Of a stretch of 32,566 nucleotides of DNA, positions 1 through 7,068 are shown piece after piece (the first letter of the stretch is position 1; each line of letters opens with the position of its first letter). The DNA lies in NCBI GenBank assembly GCA_017516305.1, contig JAFXDB010000202.1, positions 1 through 32,566 on the forward strand, written 5' to 3'. Source of the DNA: Clostridia bacterium (GTDB lineage: Bacteria > Bacillota > Clostridia > Christensenellales > Aristaeellaceae). The notes under the pieces were generated by a model. The model was given only the letters and a program-made list of their open reading frames with translations, made no database searches and was not told where the DNA came from. Both the position numbers and the translations under genes were made by a program.

Positions 1-1472
1 ATGGCGGCCTTTTTGTCCTTCTCGATGGCCTCGAGCTCCTTCTCCTGCATGCGCGGATCCGGCGGCGCGGTGTAGGCCGCGATTCGCACCCGGGAGCAGG
101 CCTCGTCCATCAGGTCGATGGCCTTGTCCGGCAGGAAGCGGTCGGCGATGTAGCGGTCAGCCAGCATCACGGCGGCGTCCAGCGCCTCGTCGGTAATGTG
201 GACGGAATGGTGCTGCTCGTAGCGCTCCCTGACGCCATGGAGAATGGCCAGGGTCTCCTCCGCCGTGGGTTCCCCCACCTGGACGGGCTGGAAGCGCCTC
301 TCCAGGGCCGCGTCCTTCTCGATATGCTTGCGGTATTCGTCCATGGTGGTGGCGCCGATGCACTGCACCTCACCGCGGGCCAGGGCCGGCTTGAGAATGC
401 TGGCGGCGTCCAGGGTGCCCTCGGCAGAGCCCGCGCCCACCAGCGTGTGCATCTCGTCCACAAAGAGGATGACGTCGCCCGCCCGGGTGATCTCGCGGAG
501 GACGCCCTTCATGCGCTCCTCAAACTCGCCGCGGTATTTGCTGCCCGCCACCATGCTGGAGATGTCCAGGGCGATGATGCGCTTGTTCAGCAGCATGTCC
601 GGGACATTGCCCGCCACGATGCGCTGCGCCAGGCTCTCCACCACGCTGGTCTTGCCCACGCCGGGCTCACCCACCAGTACGGGGTTGGATTTGGTGTAGC
701 GGATGAGGATCTGGCTGACGCGGGAGATCTCGTTCTCGCGCCCGATGACCGGGTTGAGCTTGCCCGCGCGGGCCATTTCCGTCAGGTCGCGGCCGTACTG
801 TTCCAGCATGGAGGGCGGCTTGCGGCCATTGCCGGACCGGGGCTGCTGCGGAGGCTCAGGCCGCCCCTGGGGATTGTCCCGGTCCGGCGACCCCTCCGGA
901 TGCGGATTGCCCTCCTTGTCCGGGGCGGCAGGGTTGACCTCTCCGCCCTGGCGGGAACGCGCCTCCTCCCTGGCGCGCCTGAGCCATTCCGGCAGCGACG
1001 GAGCCGCGTCCGCAGACGGAGCGGCAGGCTGTCCCACAATGACGCTGCGCAGATAGTCCGCCGCCTCCTTCATGTTCACCCCGCTGCGCAGCAGAATGCT
1101 GGTGGCGGCAAAGGGTTTGGGCGCGGTGACAATGGCCAGCAGCAGCATCTCCGTGCTGACGTGGCTCTGCCCCAGCTGACGGCTGGCACGCACGGCCATT
1201 TCCAGCAGGCGGTGCGCATTGGGCGTCATGGCCAGCTGCGTCACGGCGCCCTCCGGAACCGCCACATTCGTCTGCAGGCCGTGAATAATCTGCTGCAGAT
1301 GGACAACAGATACCTTCTGCACGATCTCCGGCGGATAATTGCCGCCGGACAGCAGAAGGCCCTGCAGGATATGCAGCGTCCCCACAAAGGGCTGCTTCTC
1401 ATTGGCCGCAGCCTGTCGCGCCAGATGAATGGCCTGCTGCGCCCGTTTGGTGAAATGCCCGAATGCTGCCAT
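1..1472 (-). CDS. clpC: ATP-dependent Clp protease ATP-binding subunit ClpC (3' part off the window)
   Basis: AAA+ unfoldase that feeds substrates to ClpP; last gene of the ctsR operon. About 490 residues are visible, and the second ATPase domain lies beyond the left edge. The N-domain (residues 1-145) has two Clp_N repeats. A Pro/Gly/charged linker follows (about 150-222). D1 has Walker A GEPGVGKT near 268-275, Walker B VILFVDE near 334-340, and an arginine-finger region ALERRFQP. The ATG at 1472 is chosen because GAGGAGG lies a few bases upstream; the frame stays open further upstream but without a comparable ribosome site. Two oddities: the linker is far longer than the roughly ten residues of Bacillus ClpC, and the first repeat reads GTLHIL where Bacillus has GTEHIL, so a known phosphoarginine-binding Glu is Leu. 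The second repeat keeps its Glu (STEML). Confidence 0.95.
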   Translation of the reverse strand, partial: MAAFGHFTKRAQQAIHLARQAAANEKQPFVGTLHILQGLLLSGGNYPPEIVQKVSVVHLQQIIHGLQTNVAVPEGAVTQLAMTPNAHRLLEMAVRASRQLGQSHVSTEMLLLAIVTAPKPFAATSILLRSGVNMKEAADYLRSVIVGQPAAPSADAAPSLPEWLRRAREEARSRQGGEVNPAAPDKEGNPHPEGSPDRDNPQGRPEPPQQPRSGNGRKPPSMLEQYGRDLTEMARAGKLNPVIGRENEISRVSQILIRYTKSNPVLVGEPGVGKTSVVESLAQRIVAGNVPDMLLNKRIIALDISSMVAGSKYRGEFEERMKGVLREITRAGDVILFVDEMHTLVGAGSAEGTLDAASILKPALARGEVQCIGATTMDEYRKHIEKDAALERRFQPVQVGEPTAEETLAILHGVRERYEQHHSVHITDEALDAAVMLADRYIADRFLPDKAIDLMDEACSRVRIAAYTAPPDPRMQEKELEAIEKDKKAA

Positions 1473-1622
1473 ATTTTCCTCCTCATGACGCCCCCGCCGG
1501 ATTTCCCCGCCCGGCAGGGGCTGCGAAATATCATTCATTGCCGCCACAGCGACACATGCGTCCTGCAGGGCGGATACGCCTTGTTCAACGAGCCGCACCG
1601 GCGATTTTCCCGCGCCGGGCGG

Positions 1623-2612
1623 TCACAGCAGCGGCTTCTCGCCCAGCAGCTCACGGACGCGGGCAGCGCGGCATGCGTCCAGGTCTTCCCCTGTCAGCGC
1701 TTCCTCCGCATAGCTGCGAAGATGCGCCACCAGCGCCTCCGGCACCAGGCCGTCCACCTTGTCCACGGCAACGGGCAGCAGCTCCAGCGCCGCGCCCAGC
1801 CGCACATCCGACCAGAGCCGCCAGAACTCCTCCTGGCCCAGTACACGAGCCGTCTGCAGGAGGCCGTAGGCCCGCCAGACCTTGTCCTCCAGGGCCAGGG
1901 GCGCATCCCGCAGCGCCTTCTGCCGCAGCTCCCGCTCCATGTCGCAGAGCTTCTGCACCTGATTGGACACCAGCTGACAGATTTCCGATTCCGTCATGCC
2001 CAGGGCGGAGGCGTTCATCACATCCAGGATGCCGAATTCATTCTTCTTGCCTGCGGACGGGACAAAGAACTGCACACCTGCCCGCTGCGCCTCCTTCCGG
2101 ATCTCCTCCATCTGCGGCGAGCGCAGAAGCAGCGGCAGATGCACCCGCATGCCGGCATTCATGCCCGTCCCCATCTGGCCATACTGACCCTGCAGATATC
2201 CCAGCTCCTCGTCAAAGGCGAAGCTGACCCGCCGGGACAGGGCGTCGTCAATGGCAAAGCAAGCCTCCGCCGCCTCCGGCAGCGCACTGCCGGGGCGCTT
2301 TGCTGCAATGGCCACATGGGCCGTGCCGCAAAGTGTCACACAGGCGCTGCCATCCAGGGGCAGCATCACCGCCGATGTGCCCCGGTCATTCCTGACCCAC
2401 AGGGGAATCTGTCCCGCCTCCAGCAGGGCCATGTGCCTGTCCTGGGACATGTCCCGCAGCAGATGGAGAGCAAAGCCCCTCCCCTGCAGCGCAGAGCGGG
2501 TGCGGCTGATGACACGGGCCGCGTCCTCCGGATTCTGGCGGGTATCGAAGGGGATATCCGGATAATTGCGCATCAGCGATACCTGTGAATGGACAATCAA
2601 CACATCCCGCAT
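1623..2612 (-). CDS. mcsB: McsB-like protein, active site degenerate (probable pseudokinase)
   Basis: Homologue of the protein-arginine kinase McsB (phosphagen kinase fold), 329 aa, slightly shorter than the usual 350-360. Placement in ctsR-mcsA-mcsB-clpC and recognisable blocks support the family: RNYPDIPFDTR near the N-terminus, GTGM..MRVHLPLL near the middle, and LEDKVWRAYGLL with SDVRLG further on. Hallmark catalytic residues are not seen. The nucleotide-binding SSRIRLARN is HSQVSLMRN. The NEEDH loop carrying the catalytic Glu is CGTAH. The CPTNVGT signature is QYGQMGT, and the Arg after GTG is Asn. The region of the SEAVGN...SNQ block is rewritten. The frame is intact, so this looks like loss of catalysis under selection, not decay. 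It starts at ATG 2612 in a TGATG overlap with mcsA; GTG 2615 is an alternative. It may act as a scaffold or adaptor for CtsR or ClpC (inference). Confidence 0.82.
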   Translation of the reverse strand: MRDVLIVHSQVSLMRNYPDIPFDTRQNPEDAARVISRTRSALQGRGFALHLLRDMSQDRHMALLEAGQIPLWVRNDRGTSAVMLPLDGSACVTLCGTAHVAIAAKRPGSALPEAAEACFAIDDALSRRVSFAFDEELGYLQGQYGQMGTGMNAGMRVHLPLLLRSPQMEEIRKEAQRAGVQFFVPSAGKKNEFGILDVMNASALGMTESEICQLVSNQVQKLCDMERELRQKALRDAPLALEDKVWRAYGLLQTARVLGQEEFWRLWSDVRLGAALELLPVAVDKVDGLVPEALVAHLRSYAEEALTGEDLDACRAARVRELLGEKPLL

Positions 2613-3199
2613 CACGCATTCCCCCGGTTTTCTTCATTCCGCAGCGCATCCCGAAGCATGGCTGCCTTCTCATAATCCTCCCGGGCGACGGCCTCCTCCA
2701 GCTGCCGCTGCAGCCGCTCCAGGTGCGCCCGCTTCCGCTGCGCGACCGCCTCCGTCACCGGACGGCGGCCCACATGCTGCAGGGACGCGCAGCTCTCGCT
2801 CAGCACCCGCTTCACCGACTGCCGGAAGGCCGTACAGCAGGCCGCACACGCCGGGCGGCGCTGCTTGCGGAAGGCCTCATAGGTCAGGCCGCACTGGGGG
2901 CAGGCCTCTGCGTCGCCGTCAAGGGCGGGCAGCGGCTGCTCCTGTGCCGCCTGCTGCGGCTTTCCTTCCTCCGCCGCTTCCTCGGCCCGGCTCTGCGCGG
3001 CATTGCGCGCCGCCGACAGGATCGAGCCCAGCACCTGGCCCAGGTTGCCCGCGGCAATGGCCATGCTCGCCTTGGCCATACAGGCCTGGCAGAGCTTGCG
3101 GTGCATCACCTTCTCGCCCATCATCACCGCCACAGTGCAGACGGCGCTCTGCTGCCCGCAATCCTCGCACAGCACCTGCTCGTTCTCATGTTCAGACAT
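2612..3199 (-). CDS. mcsA: McsA-like zinc-finger protein with UVR motif
   Basis: Partner and activator of McsB in the CtsR stress regulon; 195 aa. Four Cys pairs suited to metal binding are visible: CEDC (11-14), CQAC (37-40), CPQC (100-103) and CAAC (118-121). An Ala/Glu/Gln-rich spacer separates the two halves. The C-terminus (about 155-190) is a helical UvrB/UvrC-type motif containing LERLQRQLEEAVAREDYEKAA, as in the family. ATG 3199 is preferred because GGGAGGTGG lies about 8 nt upstream; the GTG at 3208 overlaps that ribosome site. It overlaps the ctsR end by 8 nt and touches mcsB at TGATG, so the three are translationally coupled. Unlike mcsB, the metal-binding residues are complete, so the structural role may persist even if kinase activation has no target. 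Confidence 0.88.
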   Translation of the reverse strand: MSEHENEQVLCEDCGQQSAVCTVAVMMGEKVMHRKLCQACMAKASMAIAAGNLGQVLGSILSAARNAAQSRAEEAAEEGKPQQAAQEQPLPALDGDAEACPQCGLTYEAFRKQRRPACAACCTAFRQSVKRVLSESCASLQHVGRRPVTEAVAQRKRAHLERLQRQLEEAVAREDYEKAAMLRDALRNEENRGNA

Positions 3200-3683
3200 T
3201 CGCGCCACCTCCCTGGGAACGGTTCTGCCTGGCGACAGCCAGCAGCATGGTTTTCAGCGTCCGGGCGCGGATGGCGTTCTTCAGCGGATCCGGGATCGGG
3301 ATGGACAGTGCCTGGGCGGAAATCGCCGCCCGCATCAGCTCTGCCTCCTTCACCGTCACCACCTGCTGCTCCATCAGCTGCGCGATCAGCCGCACAGCCT
3401 CCATCTCACTGATGGATTCGCCAATGCGCTCGTTGACCAGGTACATCAGCCTCTGGGAGCCCGTCTGCACCACCCGCACGATGCGGATATAGCCGCCGCC
3501 GCCCCGGCGGGACTCGGTGATATATCCATGATCGGGGGAAAAGCGGGTCGCCAGCACATAATTGATCTGGCTGGGAGCGCAGCCGAAATACTCCGCCAGC
3601 TCGCTCCGCTTGAGCTCCACCTCCGGGGAGTCCTCCGCCAGCAGCGTCTTGATAAAGCTCTCAATGGAATCGCTCAGCTTCAT
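3192..3683 (-). CDS. ctsR: Transcriptional repressor CtsR
   Basis: Dimeric winged-helix repressor of class III heat-shock genes (clpC, clpP, clpE and its own operon); 163 aa, close to the family length. The HTH is about residues 25-50 (ELAEYFGCAPSQINYVL). The wing is SRRGGGGYIRI (about 58-69), including the glycine-rich loop that acts as the heat sensor in Bacillus-type CtsR and the Arg pair targeted by McsB in that system. The rest is the helical C-domain. The ATG at 3683 has AAGGAGG 7 nt upstream. First gene of the operon, with an excellent promoter and an overlapping CtsR box, so autoregulation is expected. Because the McsB next door lacks catalytic residues, inactivation of CtsR by arginine phosphorylation seems unlikely here; temperature sensing by the Gly loop could suffice (inference). 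Confidence 0.95.
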   Translation of the reverse strand: MKLSDSIESFIKTLLAEDSPEVELKRSELAEYFGCAPSQINYVLATRFSPDHGYITESRRGGGGYIRIVRVVQTGSQRLMYLVNERIGESISEMEAVRLIAQLMEQQVVTVKEAELMRAAISAQALSIPIPDPLKNAIRARTLKTMLLAVARQNRSQGGGANV

Positions 3684-3716
3684 CCTCGTTGCCTCCTTGT
3701 CGTGAACCAGGATATT

Positions 3717-3733
3717 CCTGACTTTCTTTGACT
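3717..3733 (-). promoter_or_regulatory. CtsR operator (heptad direct repeat)
   Basis: On the minus strand this reads AGTCAAA GAA AGTCAGG, close to the family consensus RGTCAAA-NAN-RGTCAAA, with the second heptad ending GG instead of AA. It begins at about the expected transcription start, 6-7 nt beyond the -10 box, so bound CtsR would block initiation or early elongation of ctsR-mcsA-mcsB-clpC. Confidence 0.85.
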
Positions 3734-3739
3734 ATATCC

Positions 3740-3767
3740 ATTATAGCAGAATTCTGAAGAATTTCAA
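3740..3767 (-). promoter_or_regulatory. Sigma-A promoter of the ctsR operon
   Basis: Minus strand: -35 TTGAAA (3762-3767), 16-nt spacer, perfect -10 TATAAT (3740-3745). The CtsR operator follows immediately. Confidence 0.85.
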
Positions 3768-3877
3768 CCCCCCGGCAGACATTTCCGCCCCTTTTCCTCA
3801 TGCTTCTCACGCTTCATCATCCGCGCATCATAAAAAGCGTTCCGTCAGGCCATGCTATCCCCGAAGGAGGCGATCAC

Positions 3878-4177
3878 ATGACCCCGGAACGCAACCAGGA
3901 TATCCTCGATATCGACCTGGACAACAACCTTGTCAGCAGCACCGAATGCACCGGCATGCTGCCCGCCATTGCCGACTACGACACCCCCCATGGCATGTCT
4001 GCCGCCACCGACGTGCCCGCCCCCGTCATCGCAGCGCGGGAAGACCCAGCGCGTTCGCCGCTGACCGGTGGAAGTGAGCATCTTTATGGTGGACATAGTC
4101 AACCGATGACCACACCTGCCGTCCGTCCGGCCAAAGCACCTGGCCCGTACCATCGGGATTCAGGCCGTAATCGGTGA
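3878..4177 (+). CDS. Small hypothetical protein, 3' part antisense to the next gene
   Basis: An ORF of 99 codons with a very good ribosome site (GAAGGAGG, 8 nt before ATG 3878) in a gap otherwise free of genes. The first half is acidic and unlike GC-rich noise: MTPERNQDILDIDLDNNL, then SSTECTGMLP. The last 50 codons lie antisense to the 3' end of the serine hydrolase (stop at 4026), and their composition (Pro, Arg, Gly, His) looks like accidental antisense reading. I therefore think the N-terminal part is genuine and that the ancestral stop was lost, or that a rearrangement joined it to this locus. No membrane segment or signal peptide is seen. I do not recognise the family with certainty; a weak memory of similar short acidic clostridial peptides with an ECTG motif is not proof. 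No clear promoter is visible. Confidence 0.5.
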   Translation: MTPERNQDILDIDLDNNLVSSTECTGMLPAIADYDTPHGMSAATDVPAPVIAAREDPARSPLTGGSEHLYGGHSQPMTTPAVRPAKAPGPYHRDSGRNR

Positions 4178-5201
4178 TGGACTTCCCTGCCTCGGGCAGC
4201 AGCACCGTCAGCCGGTTCAGCACCCGGTTGCCCAGGAAGAGCGCAAACACCCCCGTCCCGACATCCACGGAGATGTGATGCCCCGTGAAGCCGCTCAGGC
4301 CGATGGCCAGCCCGCTCTCGTACACGGGAATCTCGCTGAAGTACTGCACCGGATGCAGCACGTAGCACTGCGCCCCCAGATACTGCTGATAGCTGCCGTC
4401 AGCCCGGCGGAAGCCCGTGCGGTTGCGGCTCATGTCAATGAGCGTCCTGCGGCTGACAACCTTCTCCCGCAGCAGCCCCTGGCAGAGCTTCACCATGTCC
4501 GCCGTGGTGGAAAACAATCCCGCATGCCCGGCGAAATCCGGATAGAGCCGCGCTGCCTTGGGGTCATGGGGCATGCCGGGGGCCAGGCCTTCGCGCAGGA
4601 TGTACCGGCCCCGCTCGATGCGGTGCTCGCGGTCATACAGCACGCAGTCGCCAAGGCGCTCCTCCGGCACCACATGGAAGGTATCCGCCATACCCAGGGA
4701 TCGCAGAACGATGCGCCTCACCTCATCCAGGAGCGTCTCCTGCGCCGCACCCTCGATGACATACTTGAGCACCATGGCATGCATATCCGAATACGCGCGC
4801 CCCGTGACCGGCCCCGGCTGGATGGCGAAAAGCTGCTGCTGCGCCTCCGCCGGGGTTTTCTGCGTGTCCACCCGCTGCGCCGTCGTCAGGGCAATTTCAA
4901 AGCCCAGCACCTGGCTGACCTTCGCGTCCGATAGATGGATGAACTGCGGCGCATAGGCTGTCACCGGCGCATTCAGGTCGAGCCTGCCTTCCTCGTGCAG
5001 ACGCATGACCGTCAGGCCCGTAAACAGCTTTGTCAGGCTCGCCAGGTCAAAAAGGCTGTTTTCAGTCAGGGGTGTACCTTTTTCATCCTGAACACCGCCC
5101 CGATGGCACACGAAACGCCCCGCATCTCCGCAGGCCACGGACAGGCAGGGCATGATATGGGTCTCCTCGGTAAAGTAGCGGACGGAATCCTGCAATGTCA
5201 T
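4026..5201 (-). CDS. Serine hydrolase, beta-lactamase / class C PBP family
   Basis: Beta-lactamase-fold serine hydrolase (esterase or DD-peptidase type), 391 aa. The catalytic tetrad Ser55-Leu-Thr-Lys58 lies in FDLASLTKLF. The second motif is Tyr137-Ser-Asp in GRAYSDM. The third box, usually KTG or HTG, reads GFTG in SGFTGHHISVD, as in many esterase-like members. No signal peptide or transmembrane segment is seen, so it is probably cytoplasmic. ATG 5201 is chosen, with GGTGATGG just upstream; the frame could start at TTG 5252 but has no ribosome site there and would add a Cys-rich 17-residue tail. It follows the proB-like gene by 63 nt and is probably the last gene of the chorismate mutase operon. 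Its last 152 bases overlap the opposing small ORF. The substrate cannot be told from sequence. Confidence 0.85.
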   Translation of the reverse strand: MTLQDSVRYFTEETHIMPCLSVACGDAGRFVCHRGGVQDEKGTPLTENSLFDLASLTKLFTGLTVMRLHEEGRLDLNAPVTAYAPQFIHLSDAKVSQVLGFEIALTTAQRVDTQKTPAEAQQQLFAIQPGPVTGRAYSDMHAMVLKYVIEGAAQETLLDEVRRIVLRSLGMADTFHVVPEERLGDCVLYDREHRIERGRYILREGLAPGMPHDPKAARLYPDFAGHAGLFSTTADMVKLCQGLLREKVVSRRTLIDMSRNRTGFRRADGSYQQYLGAQCYVLHPVQYFSEIPVYESGLAIGLSGFTGHHISVDVGTGVFALFLGNRVLNRLTVLLPEAGKSITDYGLNPDGTGQVLWPDGRQVWSSVDYVHHKDAHFHRSAANALGLPALR

Positions 5202-5264
5202 ACCATCACCACAGCTGATACAAGCTCGGCACTTCCCGCTTTCACAAACCAAATCCCGAATTTC

Positions 5265-6089
5265 TCACTCCACGCCGATGCGGGTACAGGCCACACGGCC
5301 GCTGACCAGGTCGCTCAGGCGGTGCCGCGCATGGCCGATGATGACGGTCGTTCCCTGCTTGGCAGACTTGAGGGCGAATTCCAGCTTGGCCCGCGCACCG
5401 TTGGCTCCGGCACGGGAGGCGCCCACGCAGTTGCTCTGTAGCTTGCGCACCGCCGTTTCCAGCTCCTCCACGTTCCGGCCCGTCACATCGCGCACCAGGG
5501 TCGTAGGGTCAGCCGGGTTCTGGTAGATGCCCTCGGTGCTGGTCATCAGCACCAGGGTCTTCGCCTTTACAAGGCCCGCAATCACCGCAGCCGTCTCGTC
5601 GTTATCCACGCATTCCACCACGTCATCGCCATGCTGGCGGCGGATGGCCAGCTCCATCTTGCGGATCTCCTCGTCGCTGACCGGGTCGTTGTAATTGACG
5701 ATGGGTACCGTTTTCTGCTGCGCGGCGCGGATGAGCAGGCGGCGGATGTACTCCCGCTTCTCGGGATCGTTGAAGTGGGTGTGCTCCACCAGCAGCTGCC
5801 GCACACCATACTCCTGCGGGATAAACTGCCGGTAATTCTGCATCAGGATCGACTGGCCCTGGGAGGCGTAATCCGCCTTCACATCATTGTCCGTGCCGGT
5901 CAGCTCGCATCCGGTGCGCTTGATGTAGTCCAGGCGGCCGATCTCCGCCGCGCCGGAGGTGACCCAGATCATGCCCGGCTTCAGCTCGCTCCCCAGGCGG
6001 GAGAAAATGTTGTAGTCAATGTCCCGATCCTCCCGGCGGATCAGCGCCATGGAGCCGATCTTGCCGACGAGATCAAACTGGTATTCCAT
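5265..6089 (-). CDS. proB: Amino-acid kinase family protein, glutamate 5-kinase-like
   Basis: Probable ATP-dependent glutamate 5-kinase, first step of proline synthesis; 274 aa. Family landmarks: VGKIGSMAL near the N-terminus; VTSGAAEIG (substrate loop); a GQSILMQNY stretch; VPIVNYNDPVS, where ProB normally has NEND; a GDDVVECVDNDETAAVIA block; LMTSTEGIY; and a C-terminal R/K-rich segment ending before the position of a PUA domain. The PUA domain found in many ProB proteins is absent, which is common among short forms. The NEND to NYND change and the distance from typical ProB leave room for another acceptor. No proA is in the window. It starts 18 nt after aroK with GGAGGAAC upstream of ATG 6089, within an aromatic-pathway operon. 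A short AATTCGGGATT motif follows the stop codon. Confidence 0.7.
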   Translation of the reverse strand: MEYQFDLVGKIGSMALIRREDRDIDYNIFSRLGSELKPGMIWVTSGAAEIGRLDYIKRTGCELTGTDNDVKADYASQGQSILMQNYRQFIPQEYGVRQLLVEHTHFNDPEKREYIRRLLIRAAQQKTVPIVNYNDPVSDEEIRKMELAIRRQHGDDVVECVDNDETAAVIAGLVKAKTLVLMTSTEGIYQNPADPTTLVRDVTGRNVEELETAVRKLQSNCVGASRAGANGARAKLEFALKSAKQGTTVIIGHARHRLSDLVSGRVACTRIGVE

Positions 6090-6106
6090 TTGGGAAGTTC
6101 CTCCGT

Positions 6107-6646
6107 TCAGGGCTCCTTGCGGCCCGTAGAATTCAGGTTGAAATGGCGCCGGATGATCTTTTCCATCCCCGCCAGTCCGGCATAATAGCCGTGGCCGTTG
6201 TCCAGCACCACATCCGCCGCGGCGCGGTACACGTCGATGCGCTCATGGTACAGGCGCTCCACCTCCGGCAGGCCCTTGGCGGCCAGCATGGGGCGGCGGT
6301 TGAGCTTGATGTCACCCATGATCTCCTCCAGCGGACGATCCACCAGCAGGATGATGCCGTGATTGCGCATAATGGCCAGGTTCTCCGGCCGCATCACCAT
6401 GCCGCCGCCGGTGGACACCAGCGACCCCGGCTCCCGGGTCAGCTGAATGAGGACATTCGTTTCCGCCGCACGGAAAGCCGTCTCGCCGTACTTCTCAAAT
6501 ATCTGCGTCACAGGGCAGCCCGCCGCCTGCTCAATCCGGGCGTCGGTATCCACATAGGGAAGCCCCATGGTGCTGGCCACCTTGCGGCCCAGGCTGGACT
6601 TGCCGCAGCCGGGCATACCGATGATGAAGATGTGCCTGTCAAGCAT
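6107..6646 (-). CDS. aroK: Shikimate kinase
   Basis: Phosphorylates shikimate to shikimate-3-phosphate in the chorismate pathway; 179 aa, the usual size. P-loop GMPGCGKSS (10-18), shikimate-binding Asp33/Asp35 region (VDTDARIE), FRAAE with Arg59, the GGG motif (80-82) before MVMRP, and the lid Arg pair in LNRRPML. ATG 6646 has GGAGGCGAAGGATC upstream and overlaps the chorismate mutase end by 8 nt; the longer N-terminus (from 6682) would be a Arg-rich extension inside the preceding gene and is rejected. Coupling with chorismate mutase puts two steps of aromatic amino-acid synthesis under one promoter. Confidence 0.93.
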   Translation of the reverse strand: MLDRHIFIIGMPGCGKSSLGRKVASTMGLPYVDTDARIEQAAGCPVTQIFEKYGETAFRAAETNVLIQLTREPGSLVSTGGGMVMRPENLAIMRNHGIILLVDRPLEEIMGDIKLNRRPMLAAKGLPEVERLYHERIDVYRAAADVVLDNGHGYYAGLAGMEKIIRRHFNLNSTGRKEP

Positions 6647-6923
6647 GATCCTTCGCCTCCAGCAATCGCTCCTGCTCCGCACGGCTGAGCGCCATGATCT
6701 TCACAAACAGCTCGCGGACAGAGGGCGCCCAGTGGGCATCCTGCAGCATGGCGCAGCGGCTTGCCAGCACCTGCTCCTCCCTGCTACGGTCAAGGACGGG
6801 CATGGCATGGGCGATTTTGTACGCCGCTACGTCGCGGGAAAGCAGCATGCGCTTTTCAAACAGGCGGACAATCTCCCTGTCCACCTCGTCCAGCGCCGCC
6901 CGCGTTTTCTGTAATTCCTCCAT
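6639..6923 (-). CDS. Chorismate mutase (AroQ-type, monofunctional)
   Basis: Converts chorismate to prephenate, the branch point to Phe and Tyr. 94 aa, all-helical AroQ fold. Helix 1 carries LDEVDREIVRLFEKRM, with the Arg and Glu/Asp pattern typical of the family. Then comes the RDVAAYK block with the active-site Lys, VLDRSREEQVL, and a final helix VRELFVKIMALSRAEQERLL in which Glu and Gln residues line the pocket. ATG 6923 follows a GGGGAGAGAAGG ribosome site, and the promoter at 6954-6982 is only about 30 nt upstream, so it is the first gene of the operon with aroK, the proB-like gene and probably the serine hydrolase. No regulatory ACT domain is present. Confidence 0.9.
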   Translation of the reverse strand: MEELQKTRAALDEVDREIVRLFEKRMLLSRDVAAYKIAHAMPVLDRSREEQVLASRCAMLQDAHWAPSVRELFVKIMALSRAEQERLLEAKDHA

Positions 6924-6953
6924 ACCTTCTCTCCCCCCTCTTCCTCTGTTGAC

Positions 6954-6982
6954 ATTATAGCCGATTCCTCGCCGTTTTGCAA
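6954..6982 (-). promoter_or_regulatory. Sigma-A promoter of the chorismate mutase-aroK operon
   Basis: Minus strand: -35 TTGCAA (6977-6982), 17-nt spacer, perfect -10 TATAAT (6954-6959). The short leader shows no attenuator. Confidence 0.85.
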
Positions 6983-7025
6983 CGCCGCAGCATGAGGCAG
7001 ATTGTTCTATTTCCGTTCTGGATGC

Positions 7026-7064
7026 AAAAATTAACGGAGGCCGACTTACTCGCCGGTCTCCGTT
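7026..7064 (-). terminator. Intrinsic terminator of the two-component operon
   Basis: Minus strand, 5 nt after the sensor-kinase stop: AACGGAG pairs with CTCCGTT, with an inner CCG/CGG extension, followed by AATTTTTG. A compact hairpin with a U-tract. Confidence 0.85.
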
Positions 7065-7068
7065 CTGT

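Noticed and set aside
1473..1622. Possible N-terminal extension of ClpC or small gene between mcsB and clpC
   Set aside because: The frame is open, but the ATG at 1472 has the strong ribosome site and matches the family start; the 150-nt gap shows no other coding sign and no promoter.
198..2588. Very long open frame on the plus strand opposite clpC and mcsB
   Set aside because: Antisense shadow of GC-rich codon use; composition is Arg/His/Gln/Ala-rich, no ribosome site, and both opposite genes are certain. The same holds for the long plus-strand frames opposite the sensor kinase, mutS2, the U32 gene, hemZ, relA and recJ, and the minus-strand frames opposite fliB, the esterase and ilvB.
5202..5252. 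Longer Cys-rich N-terminus of the serine hydrolase starting at TTG 5252
   Set aside because: No ribosome site at the TTG; ATG 5201 has one and gives a family-like start.
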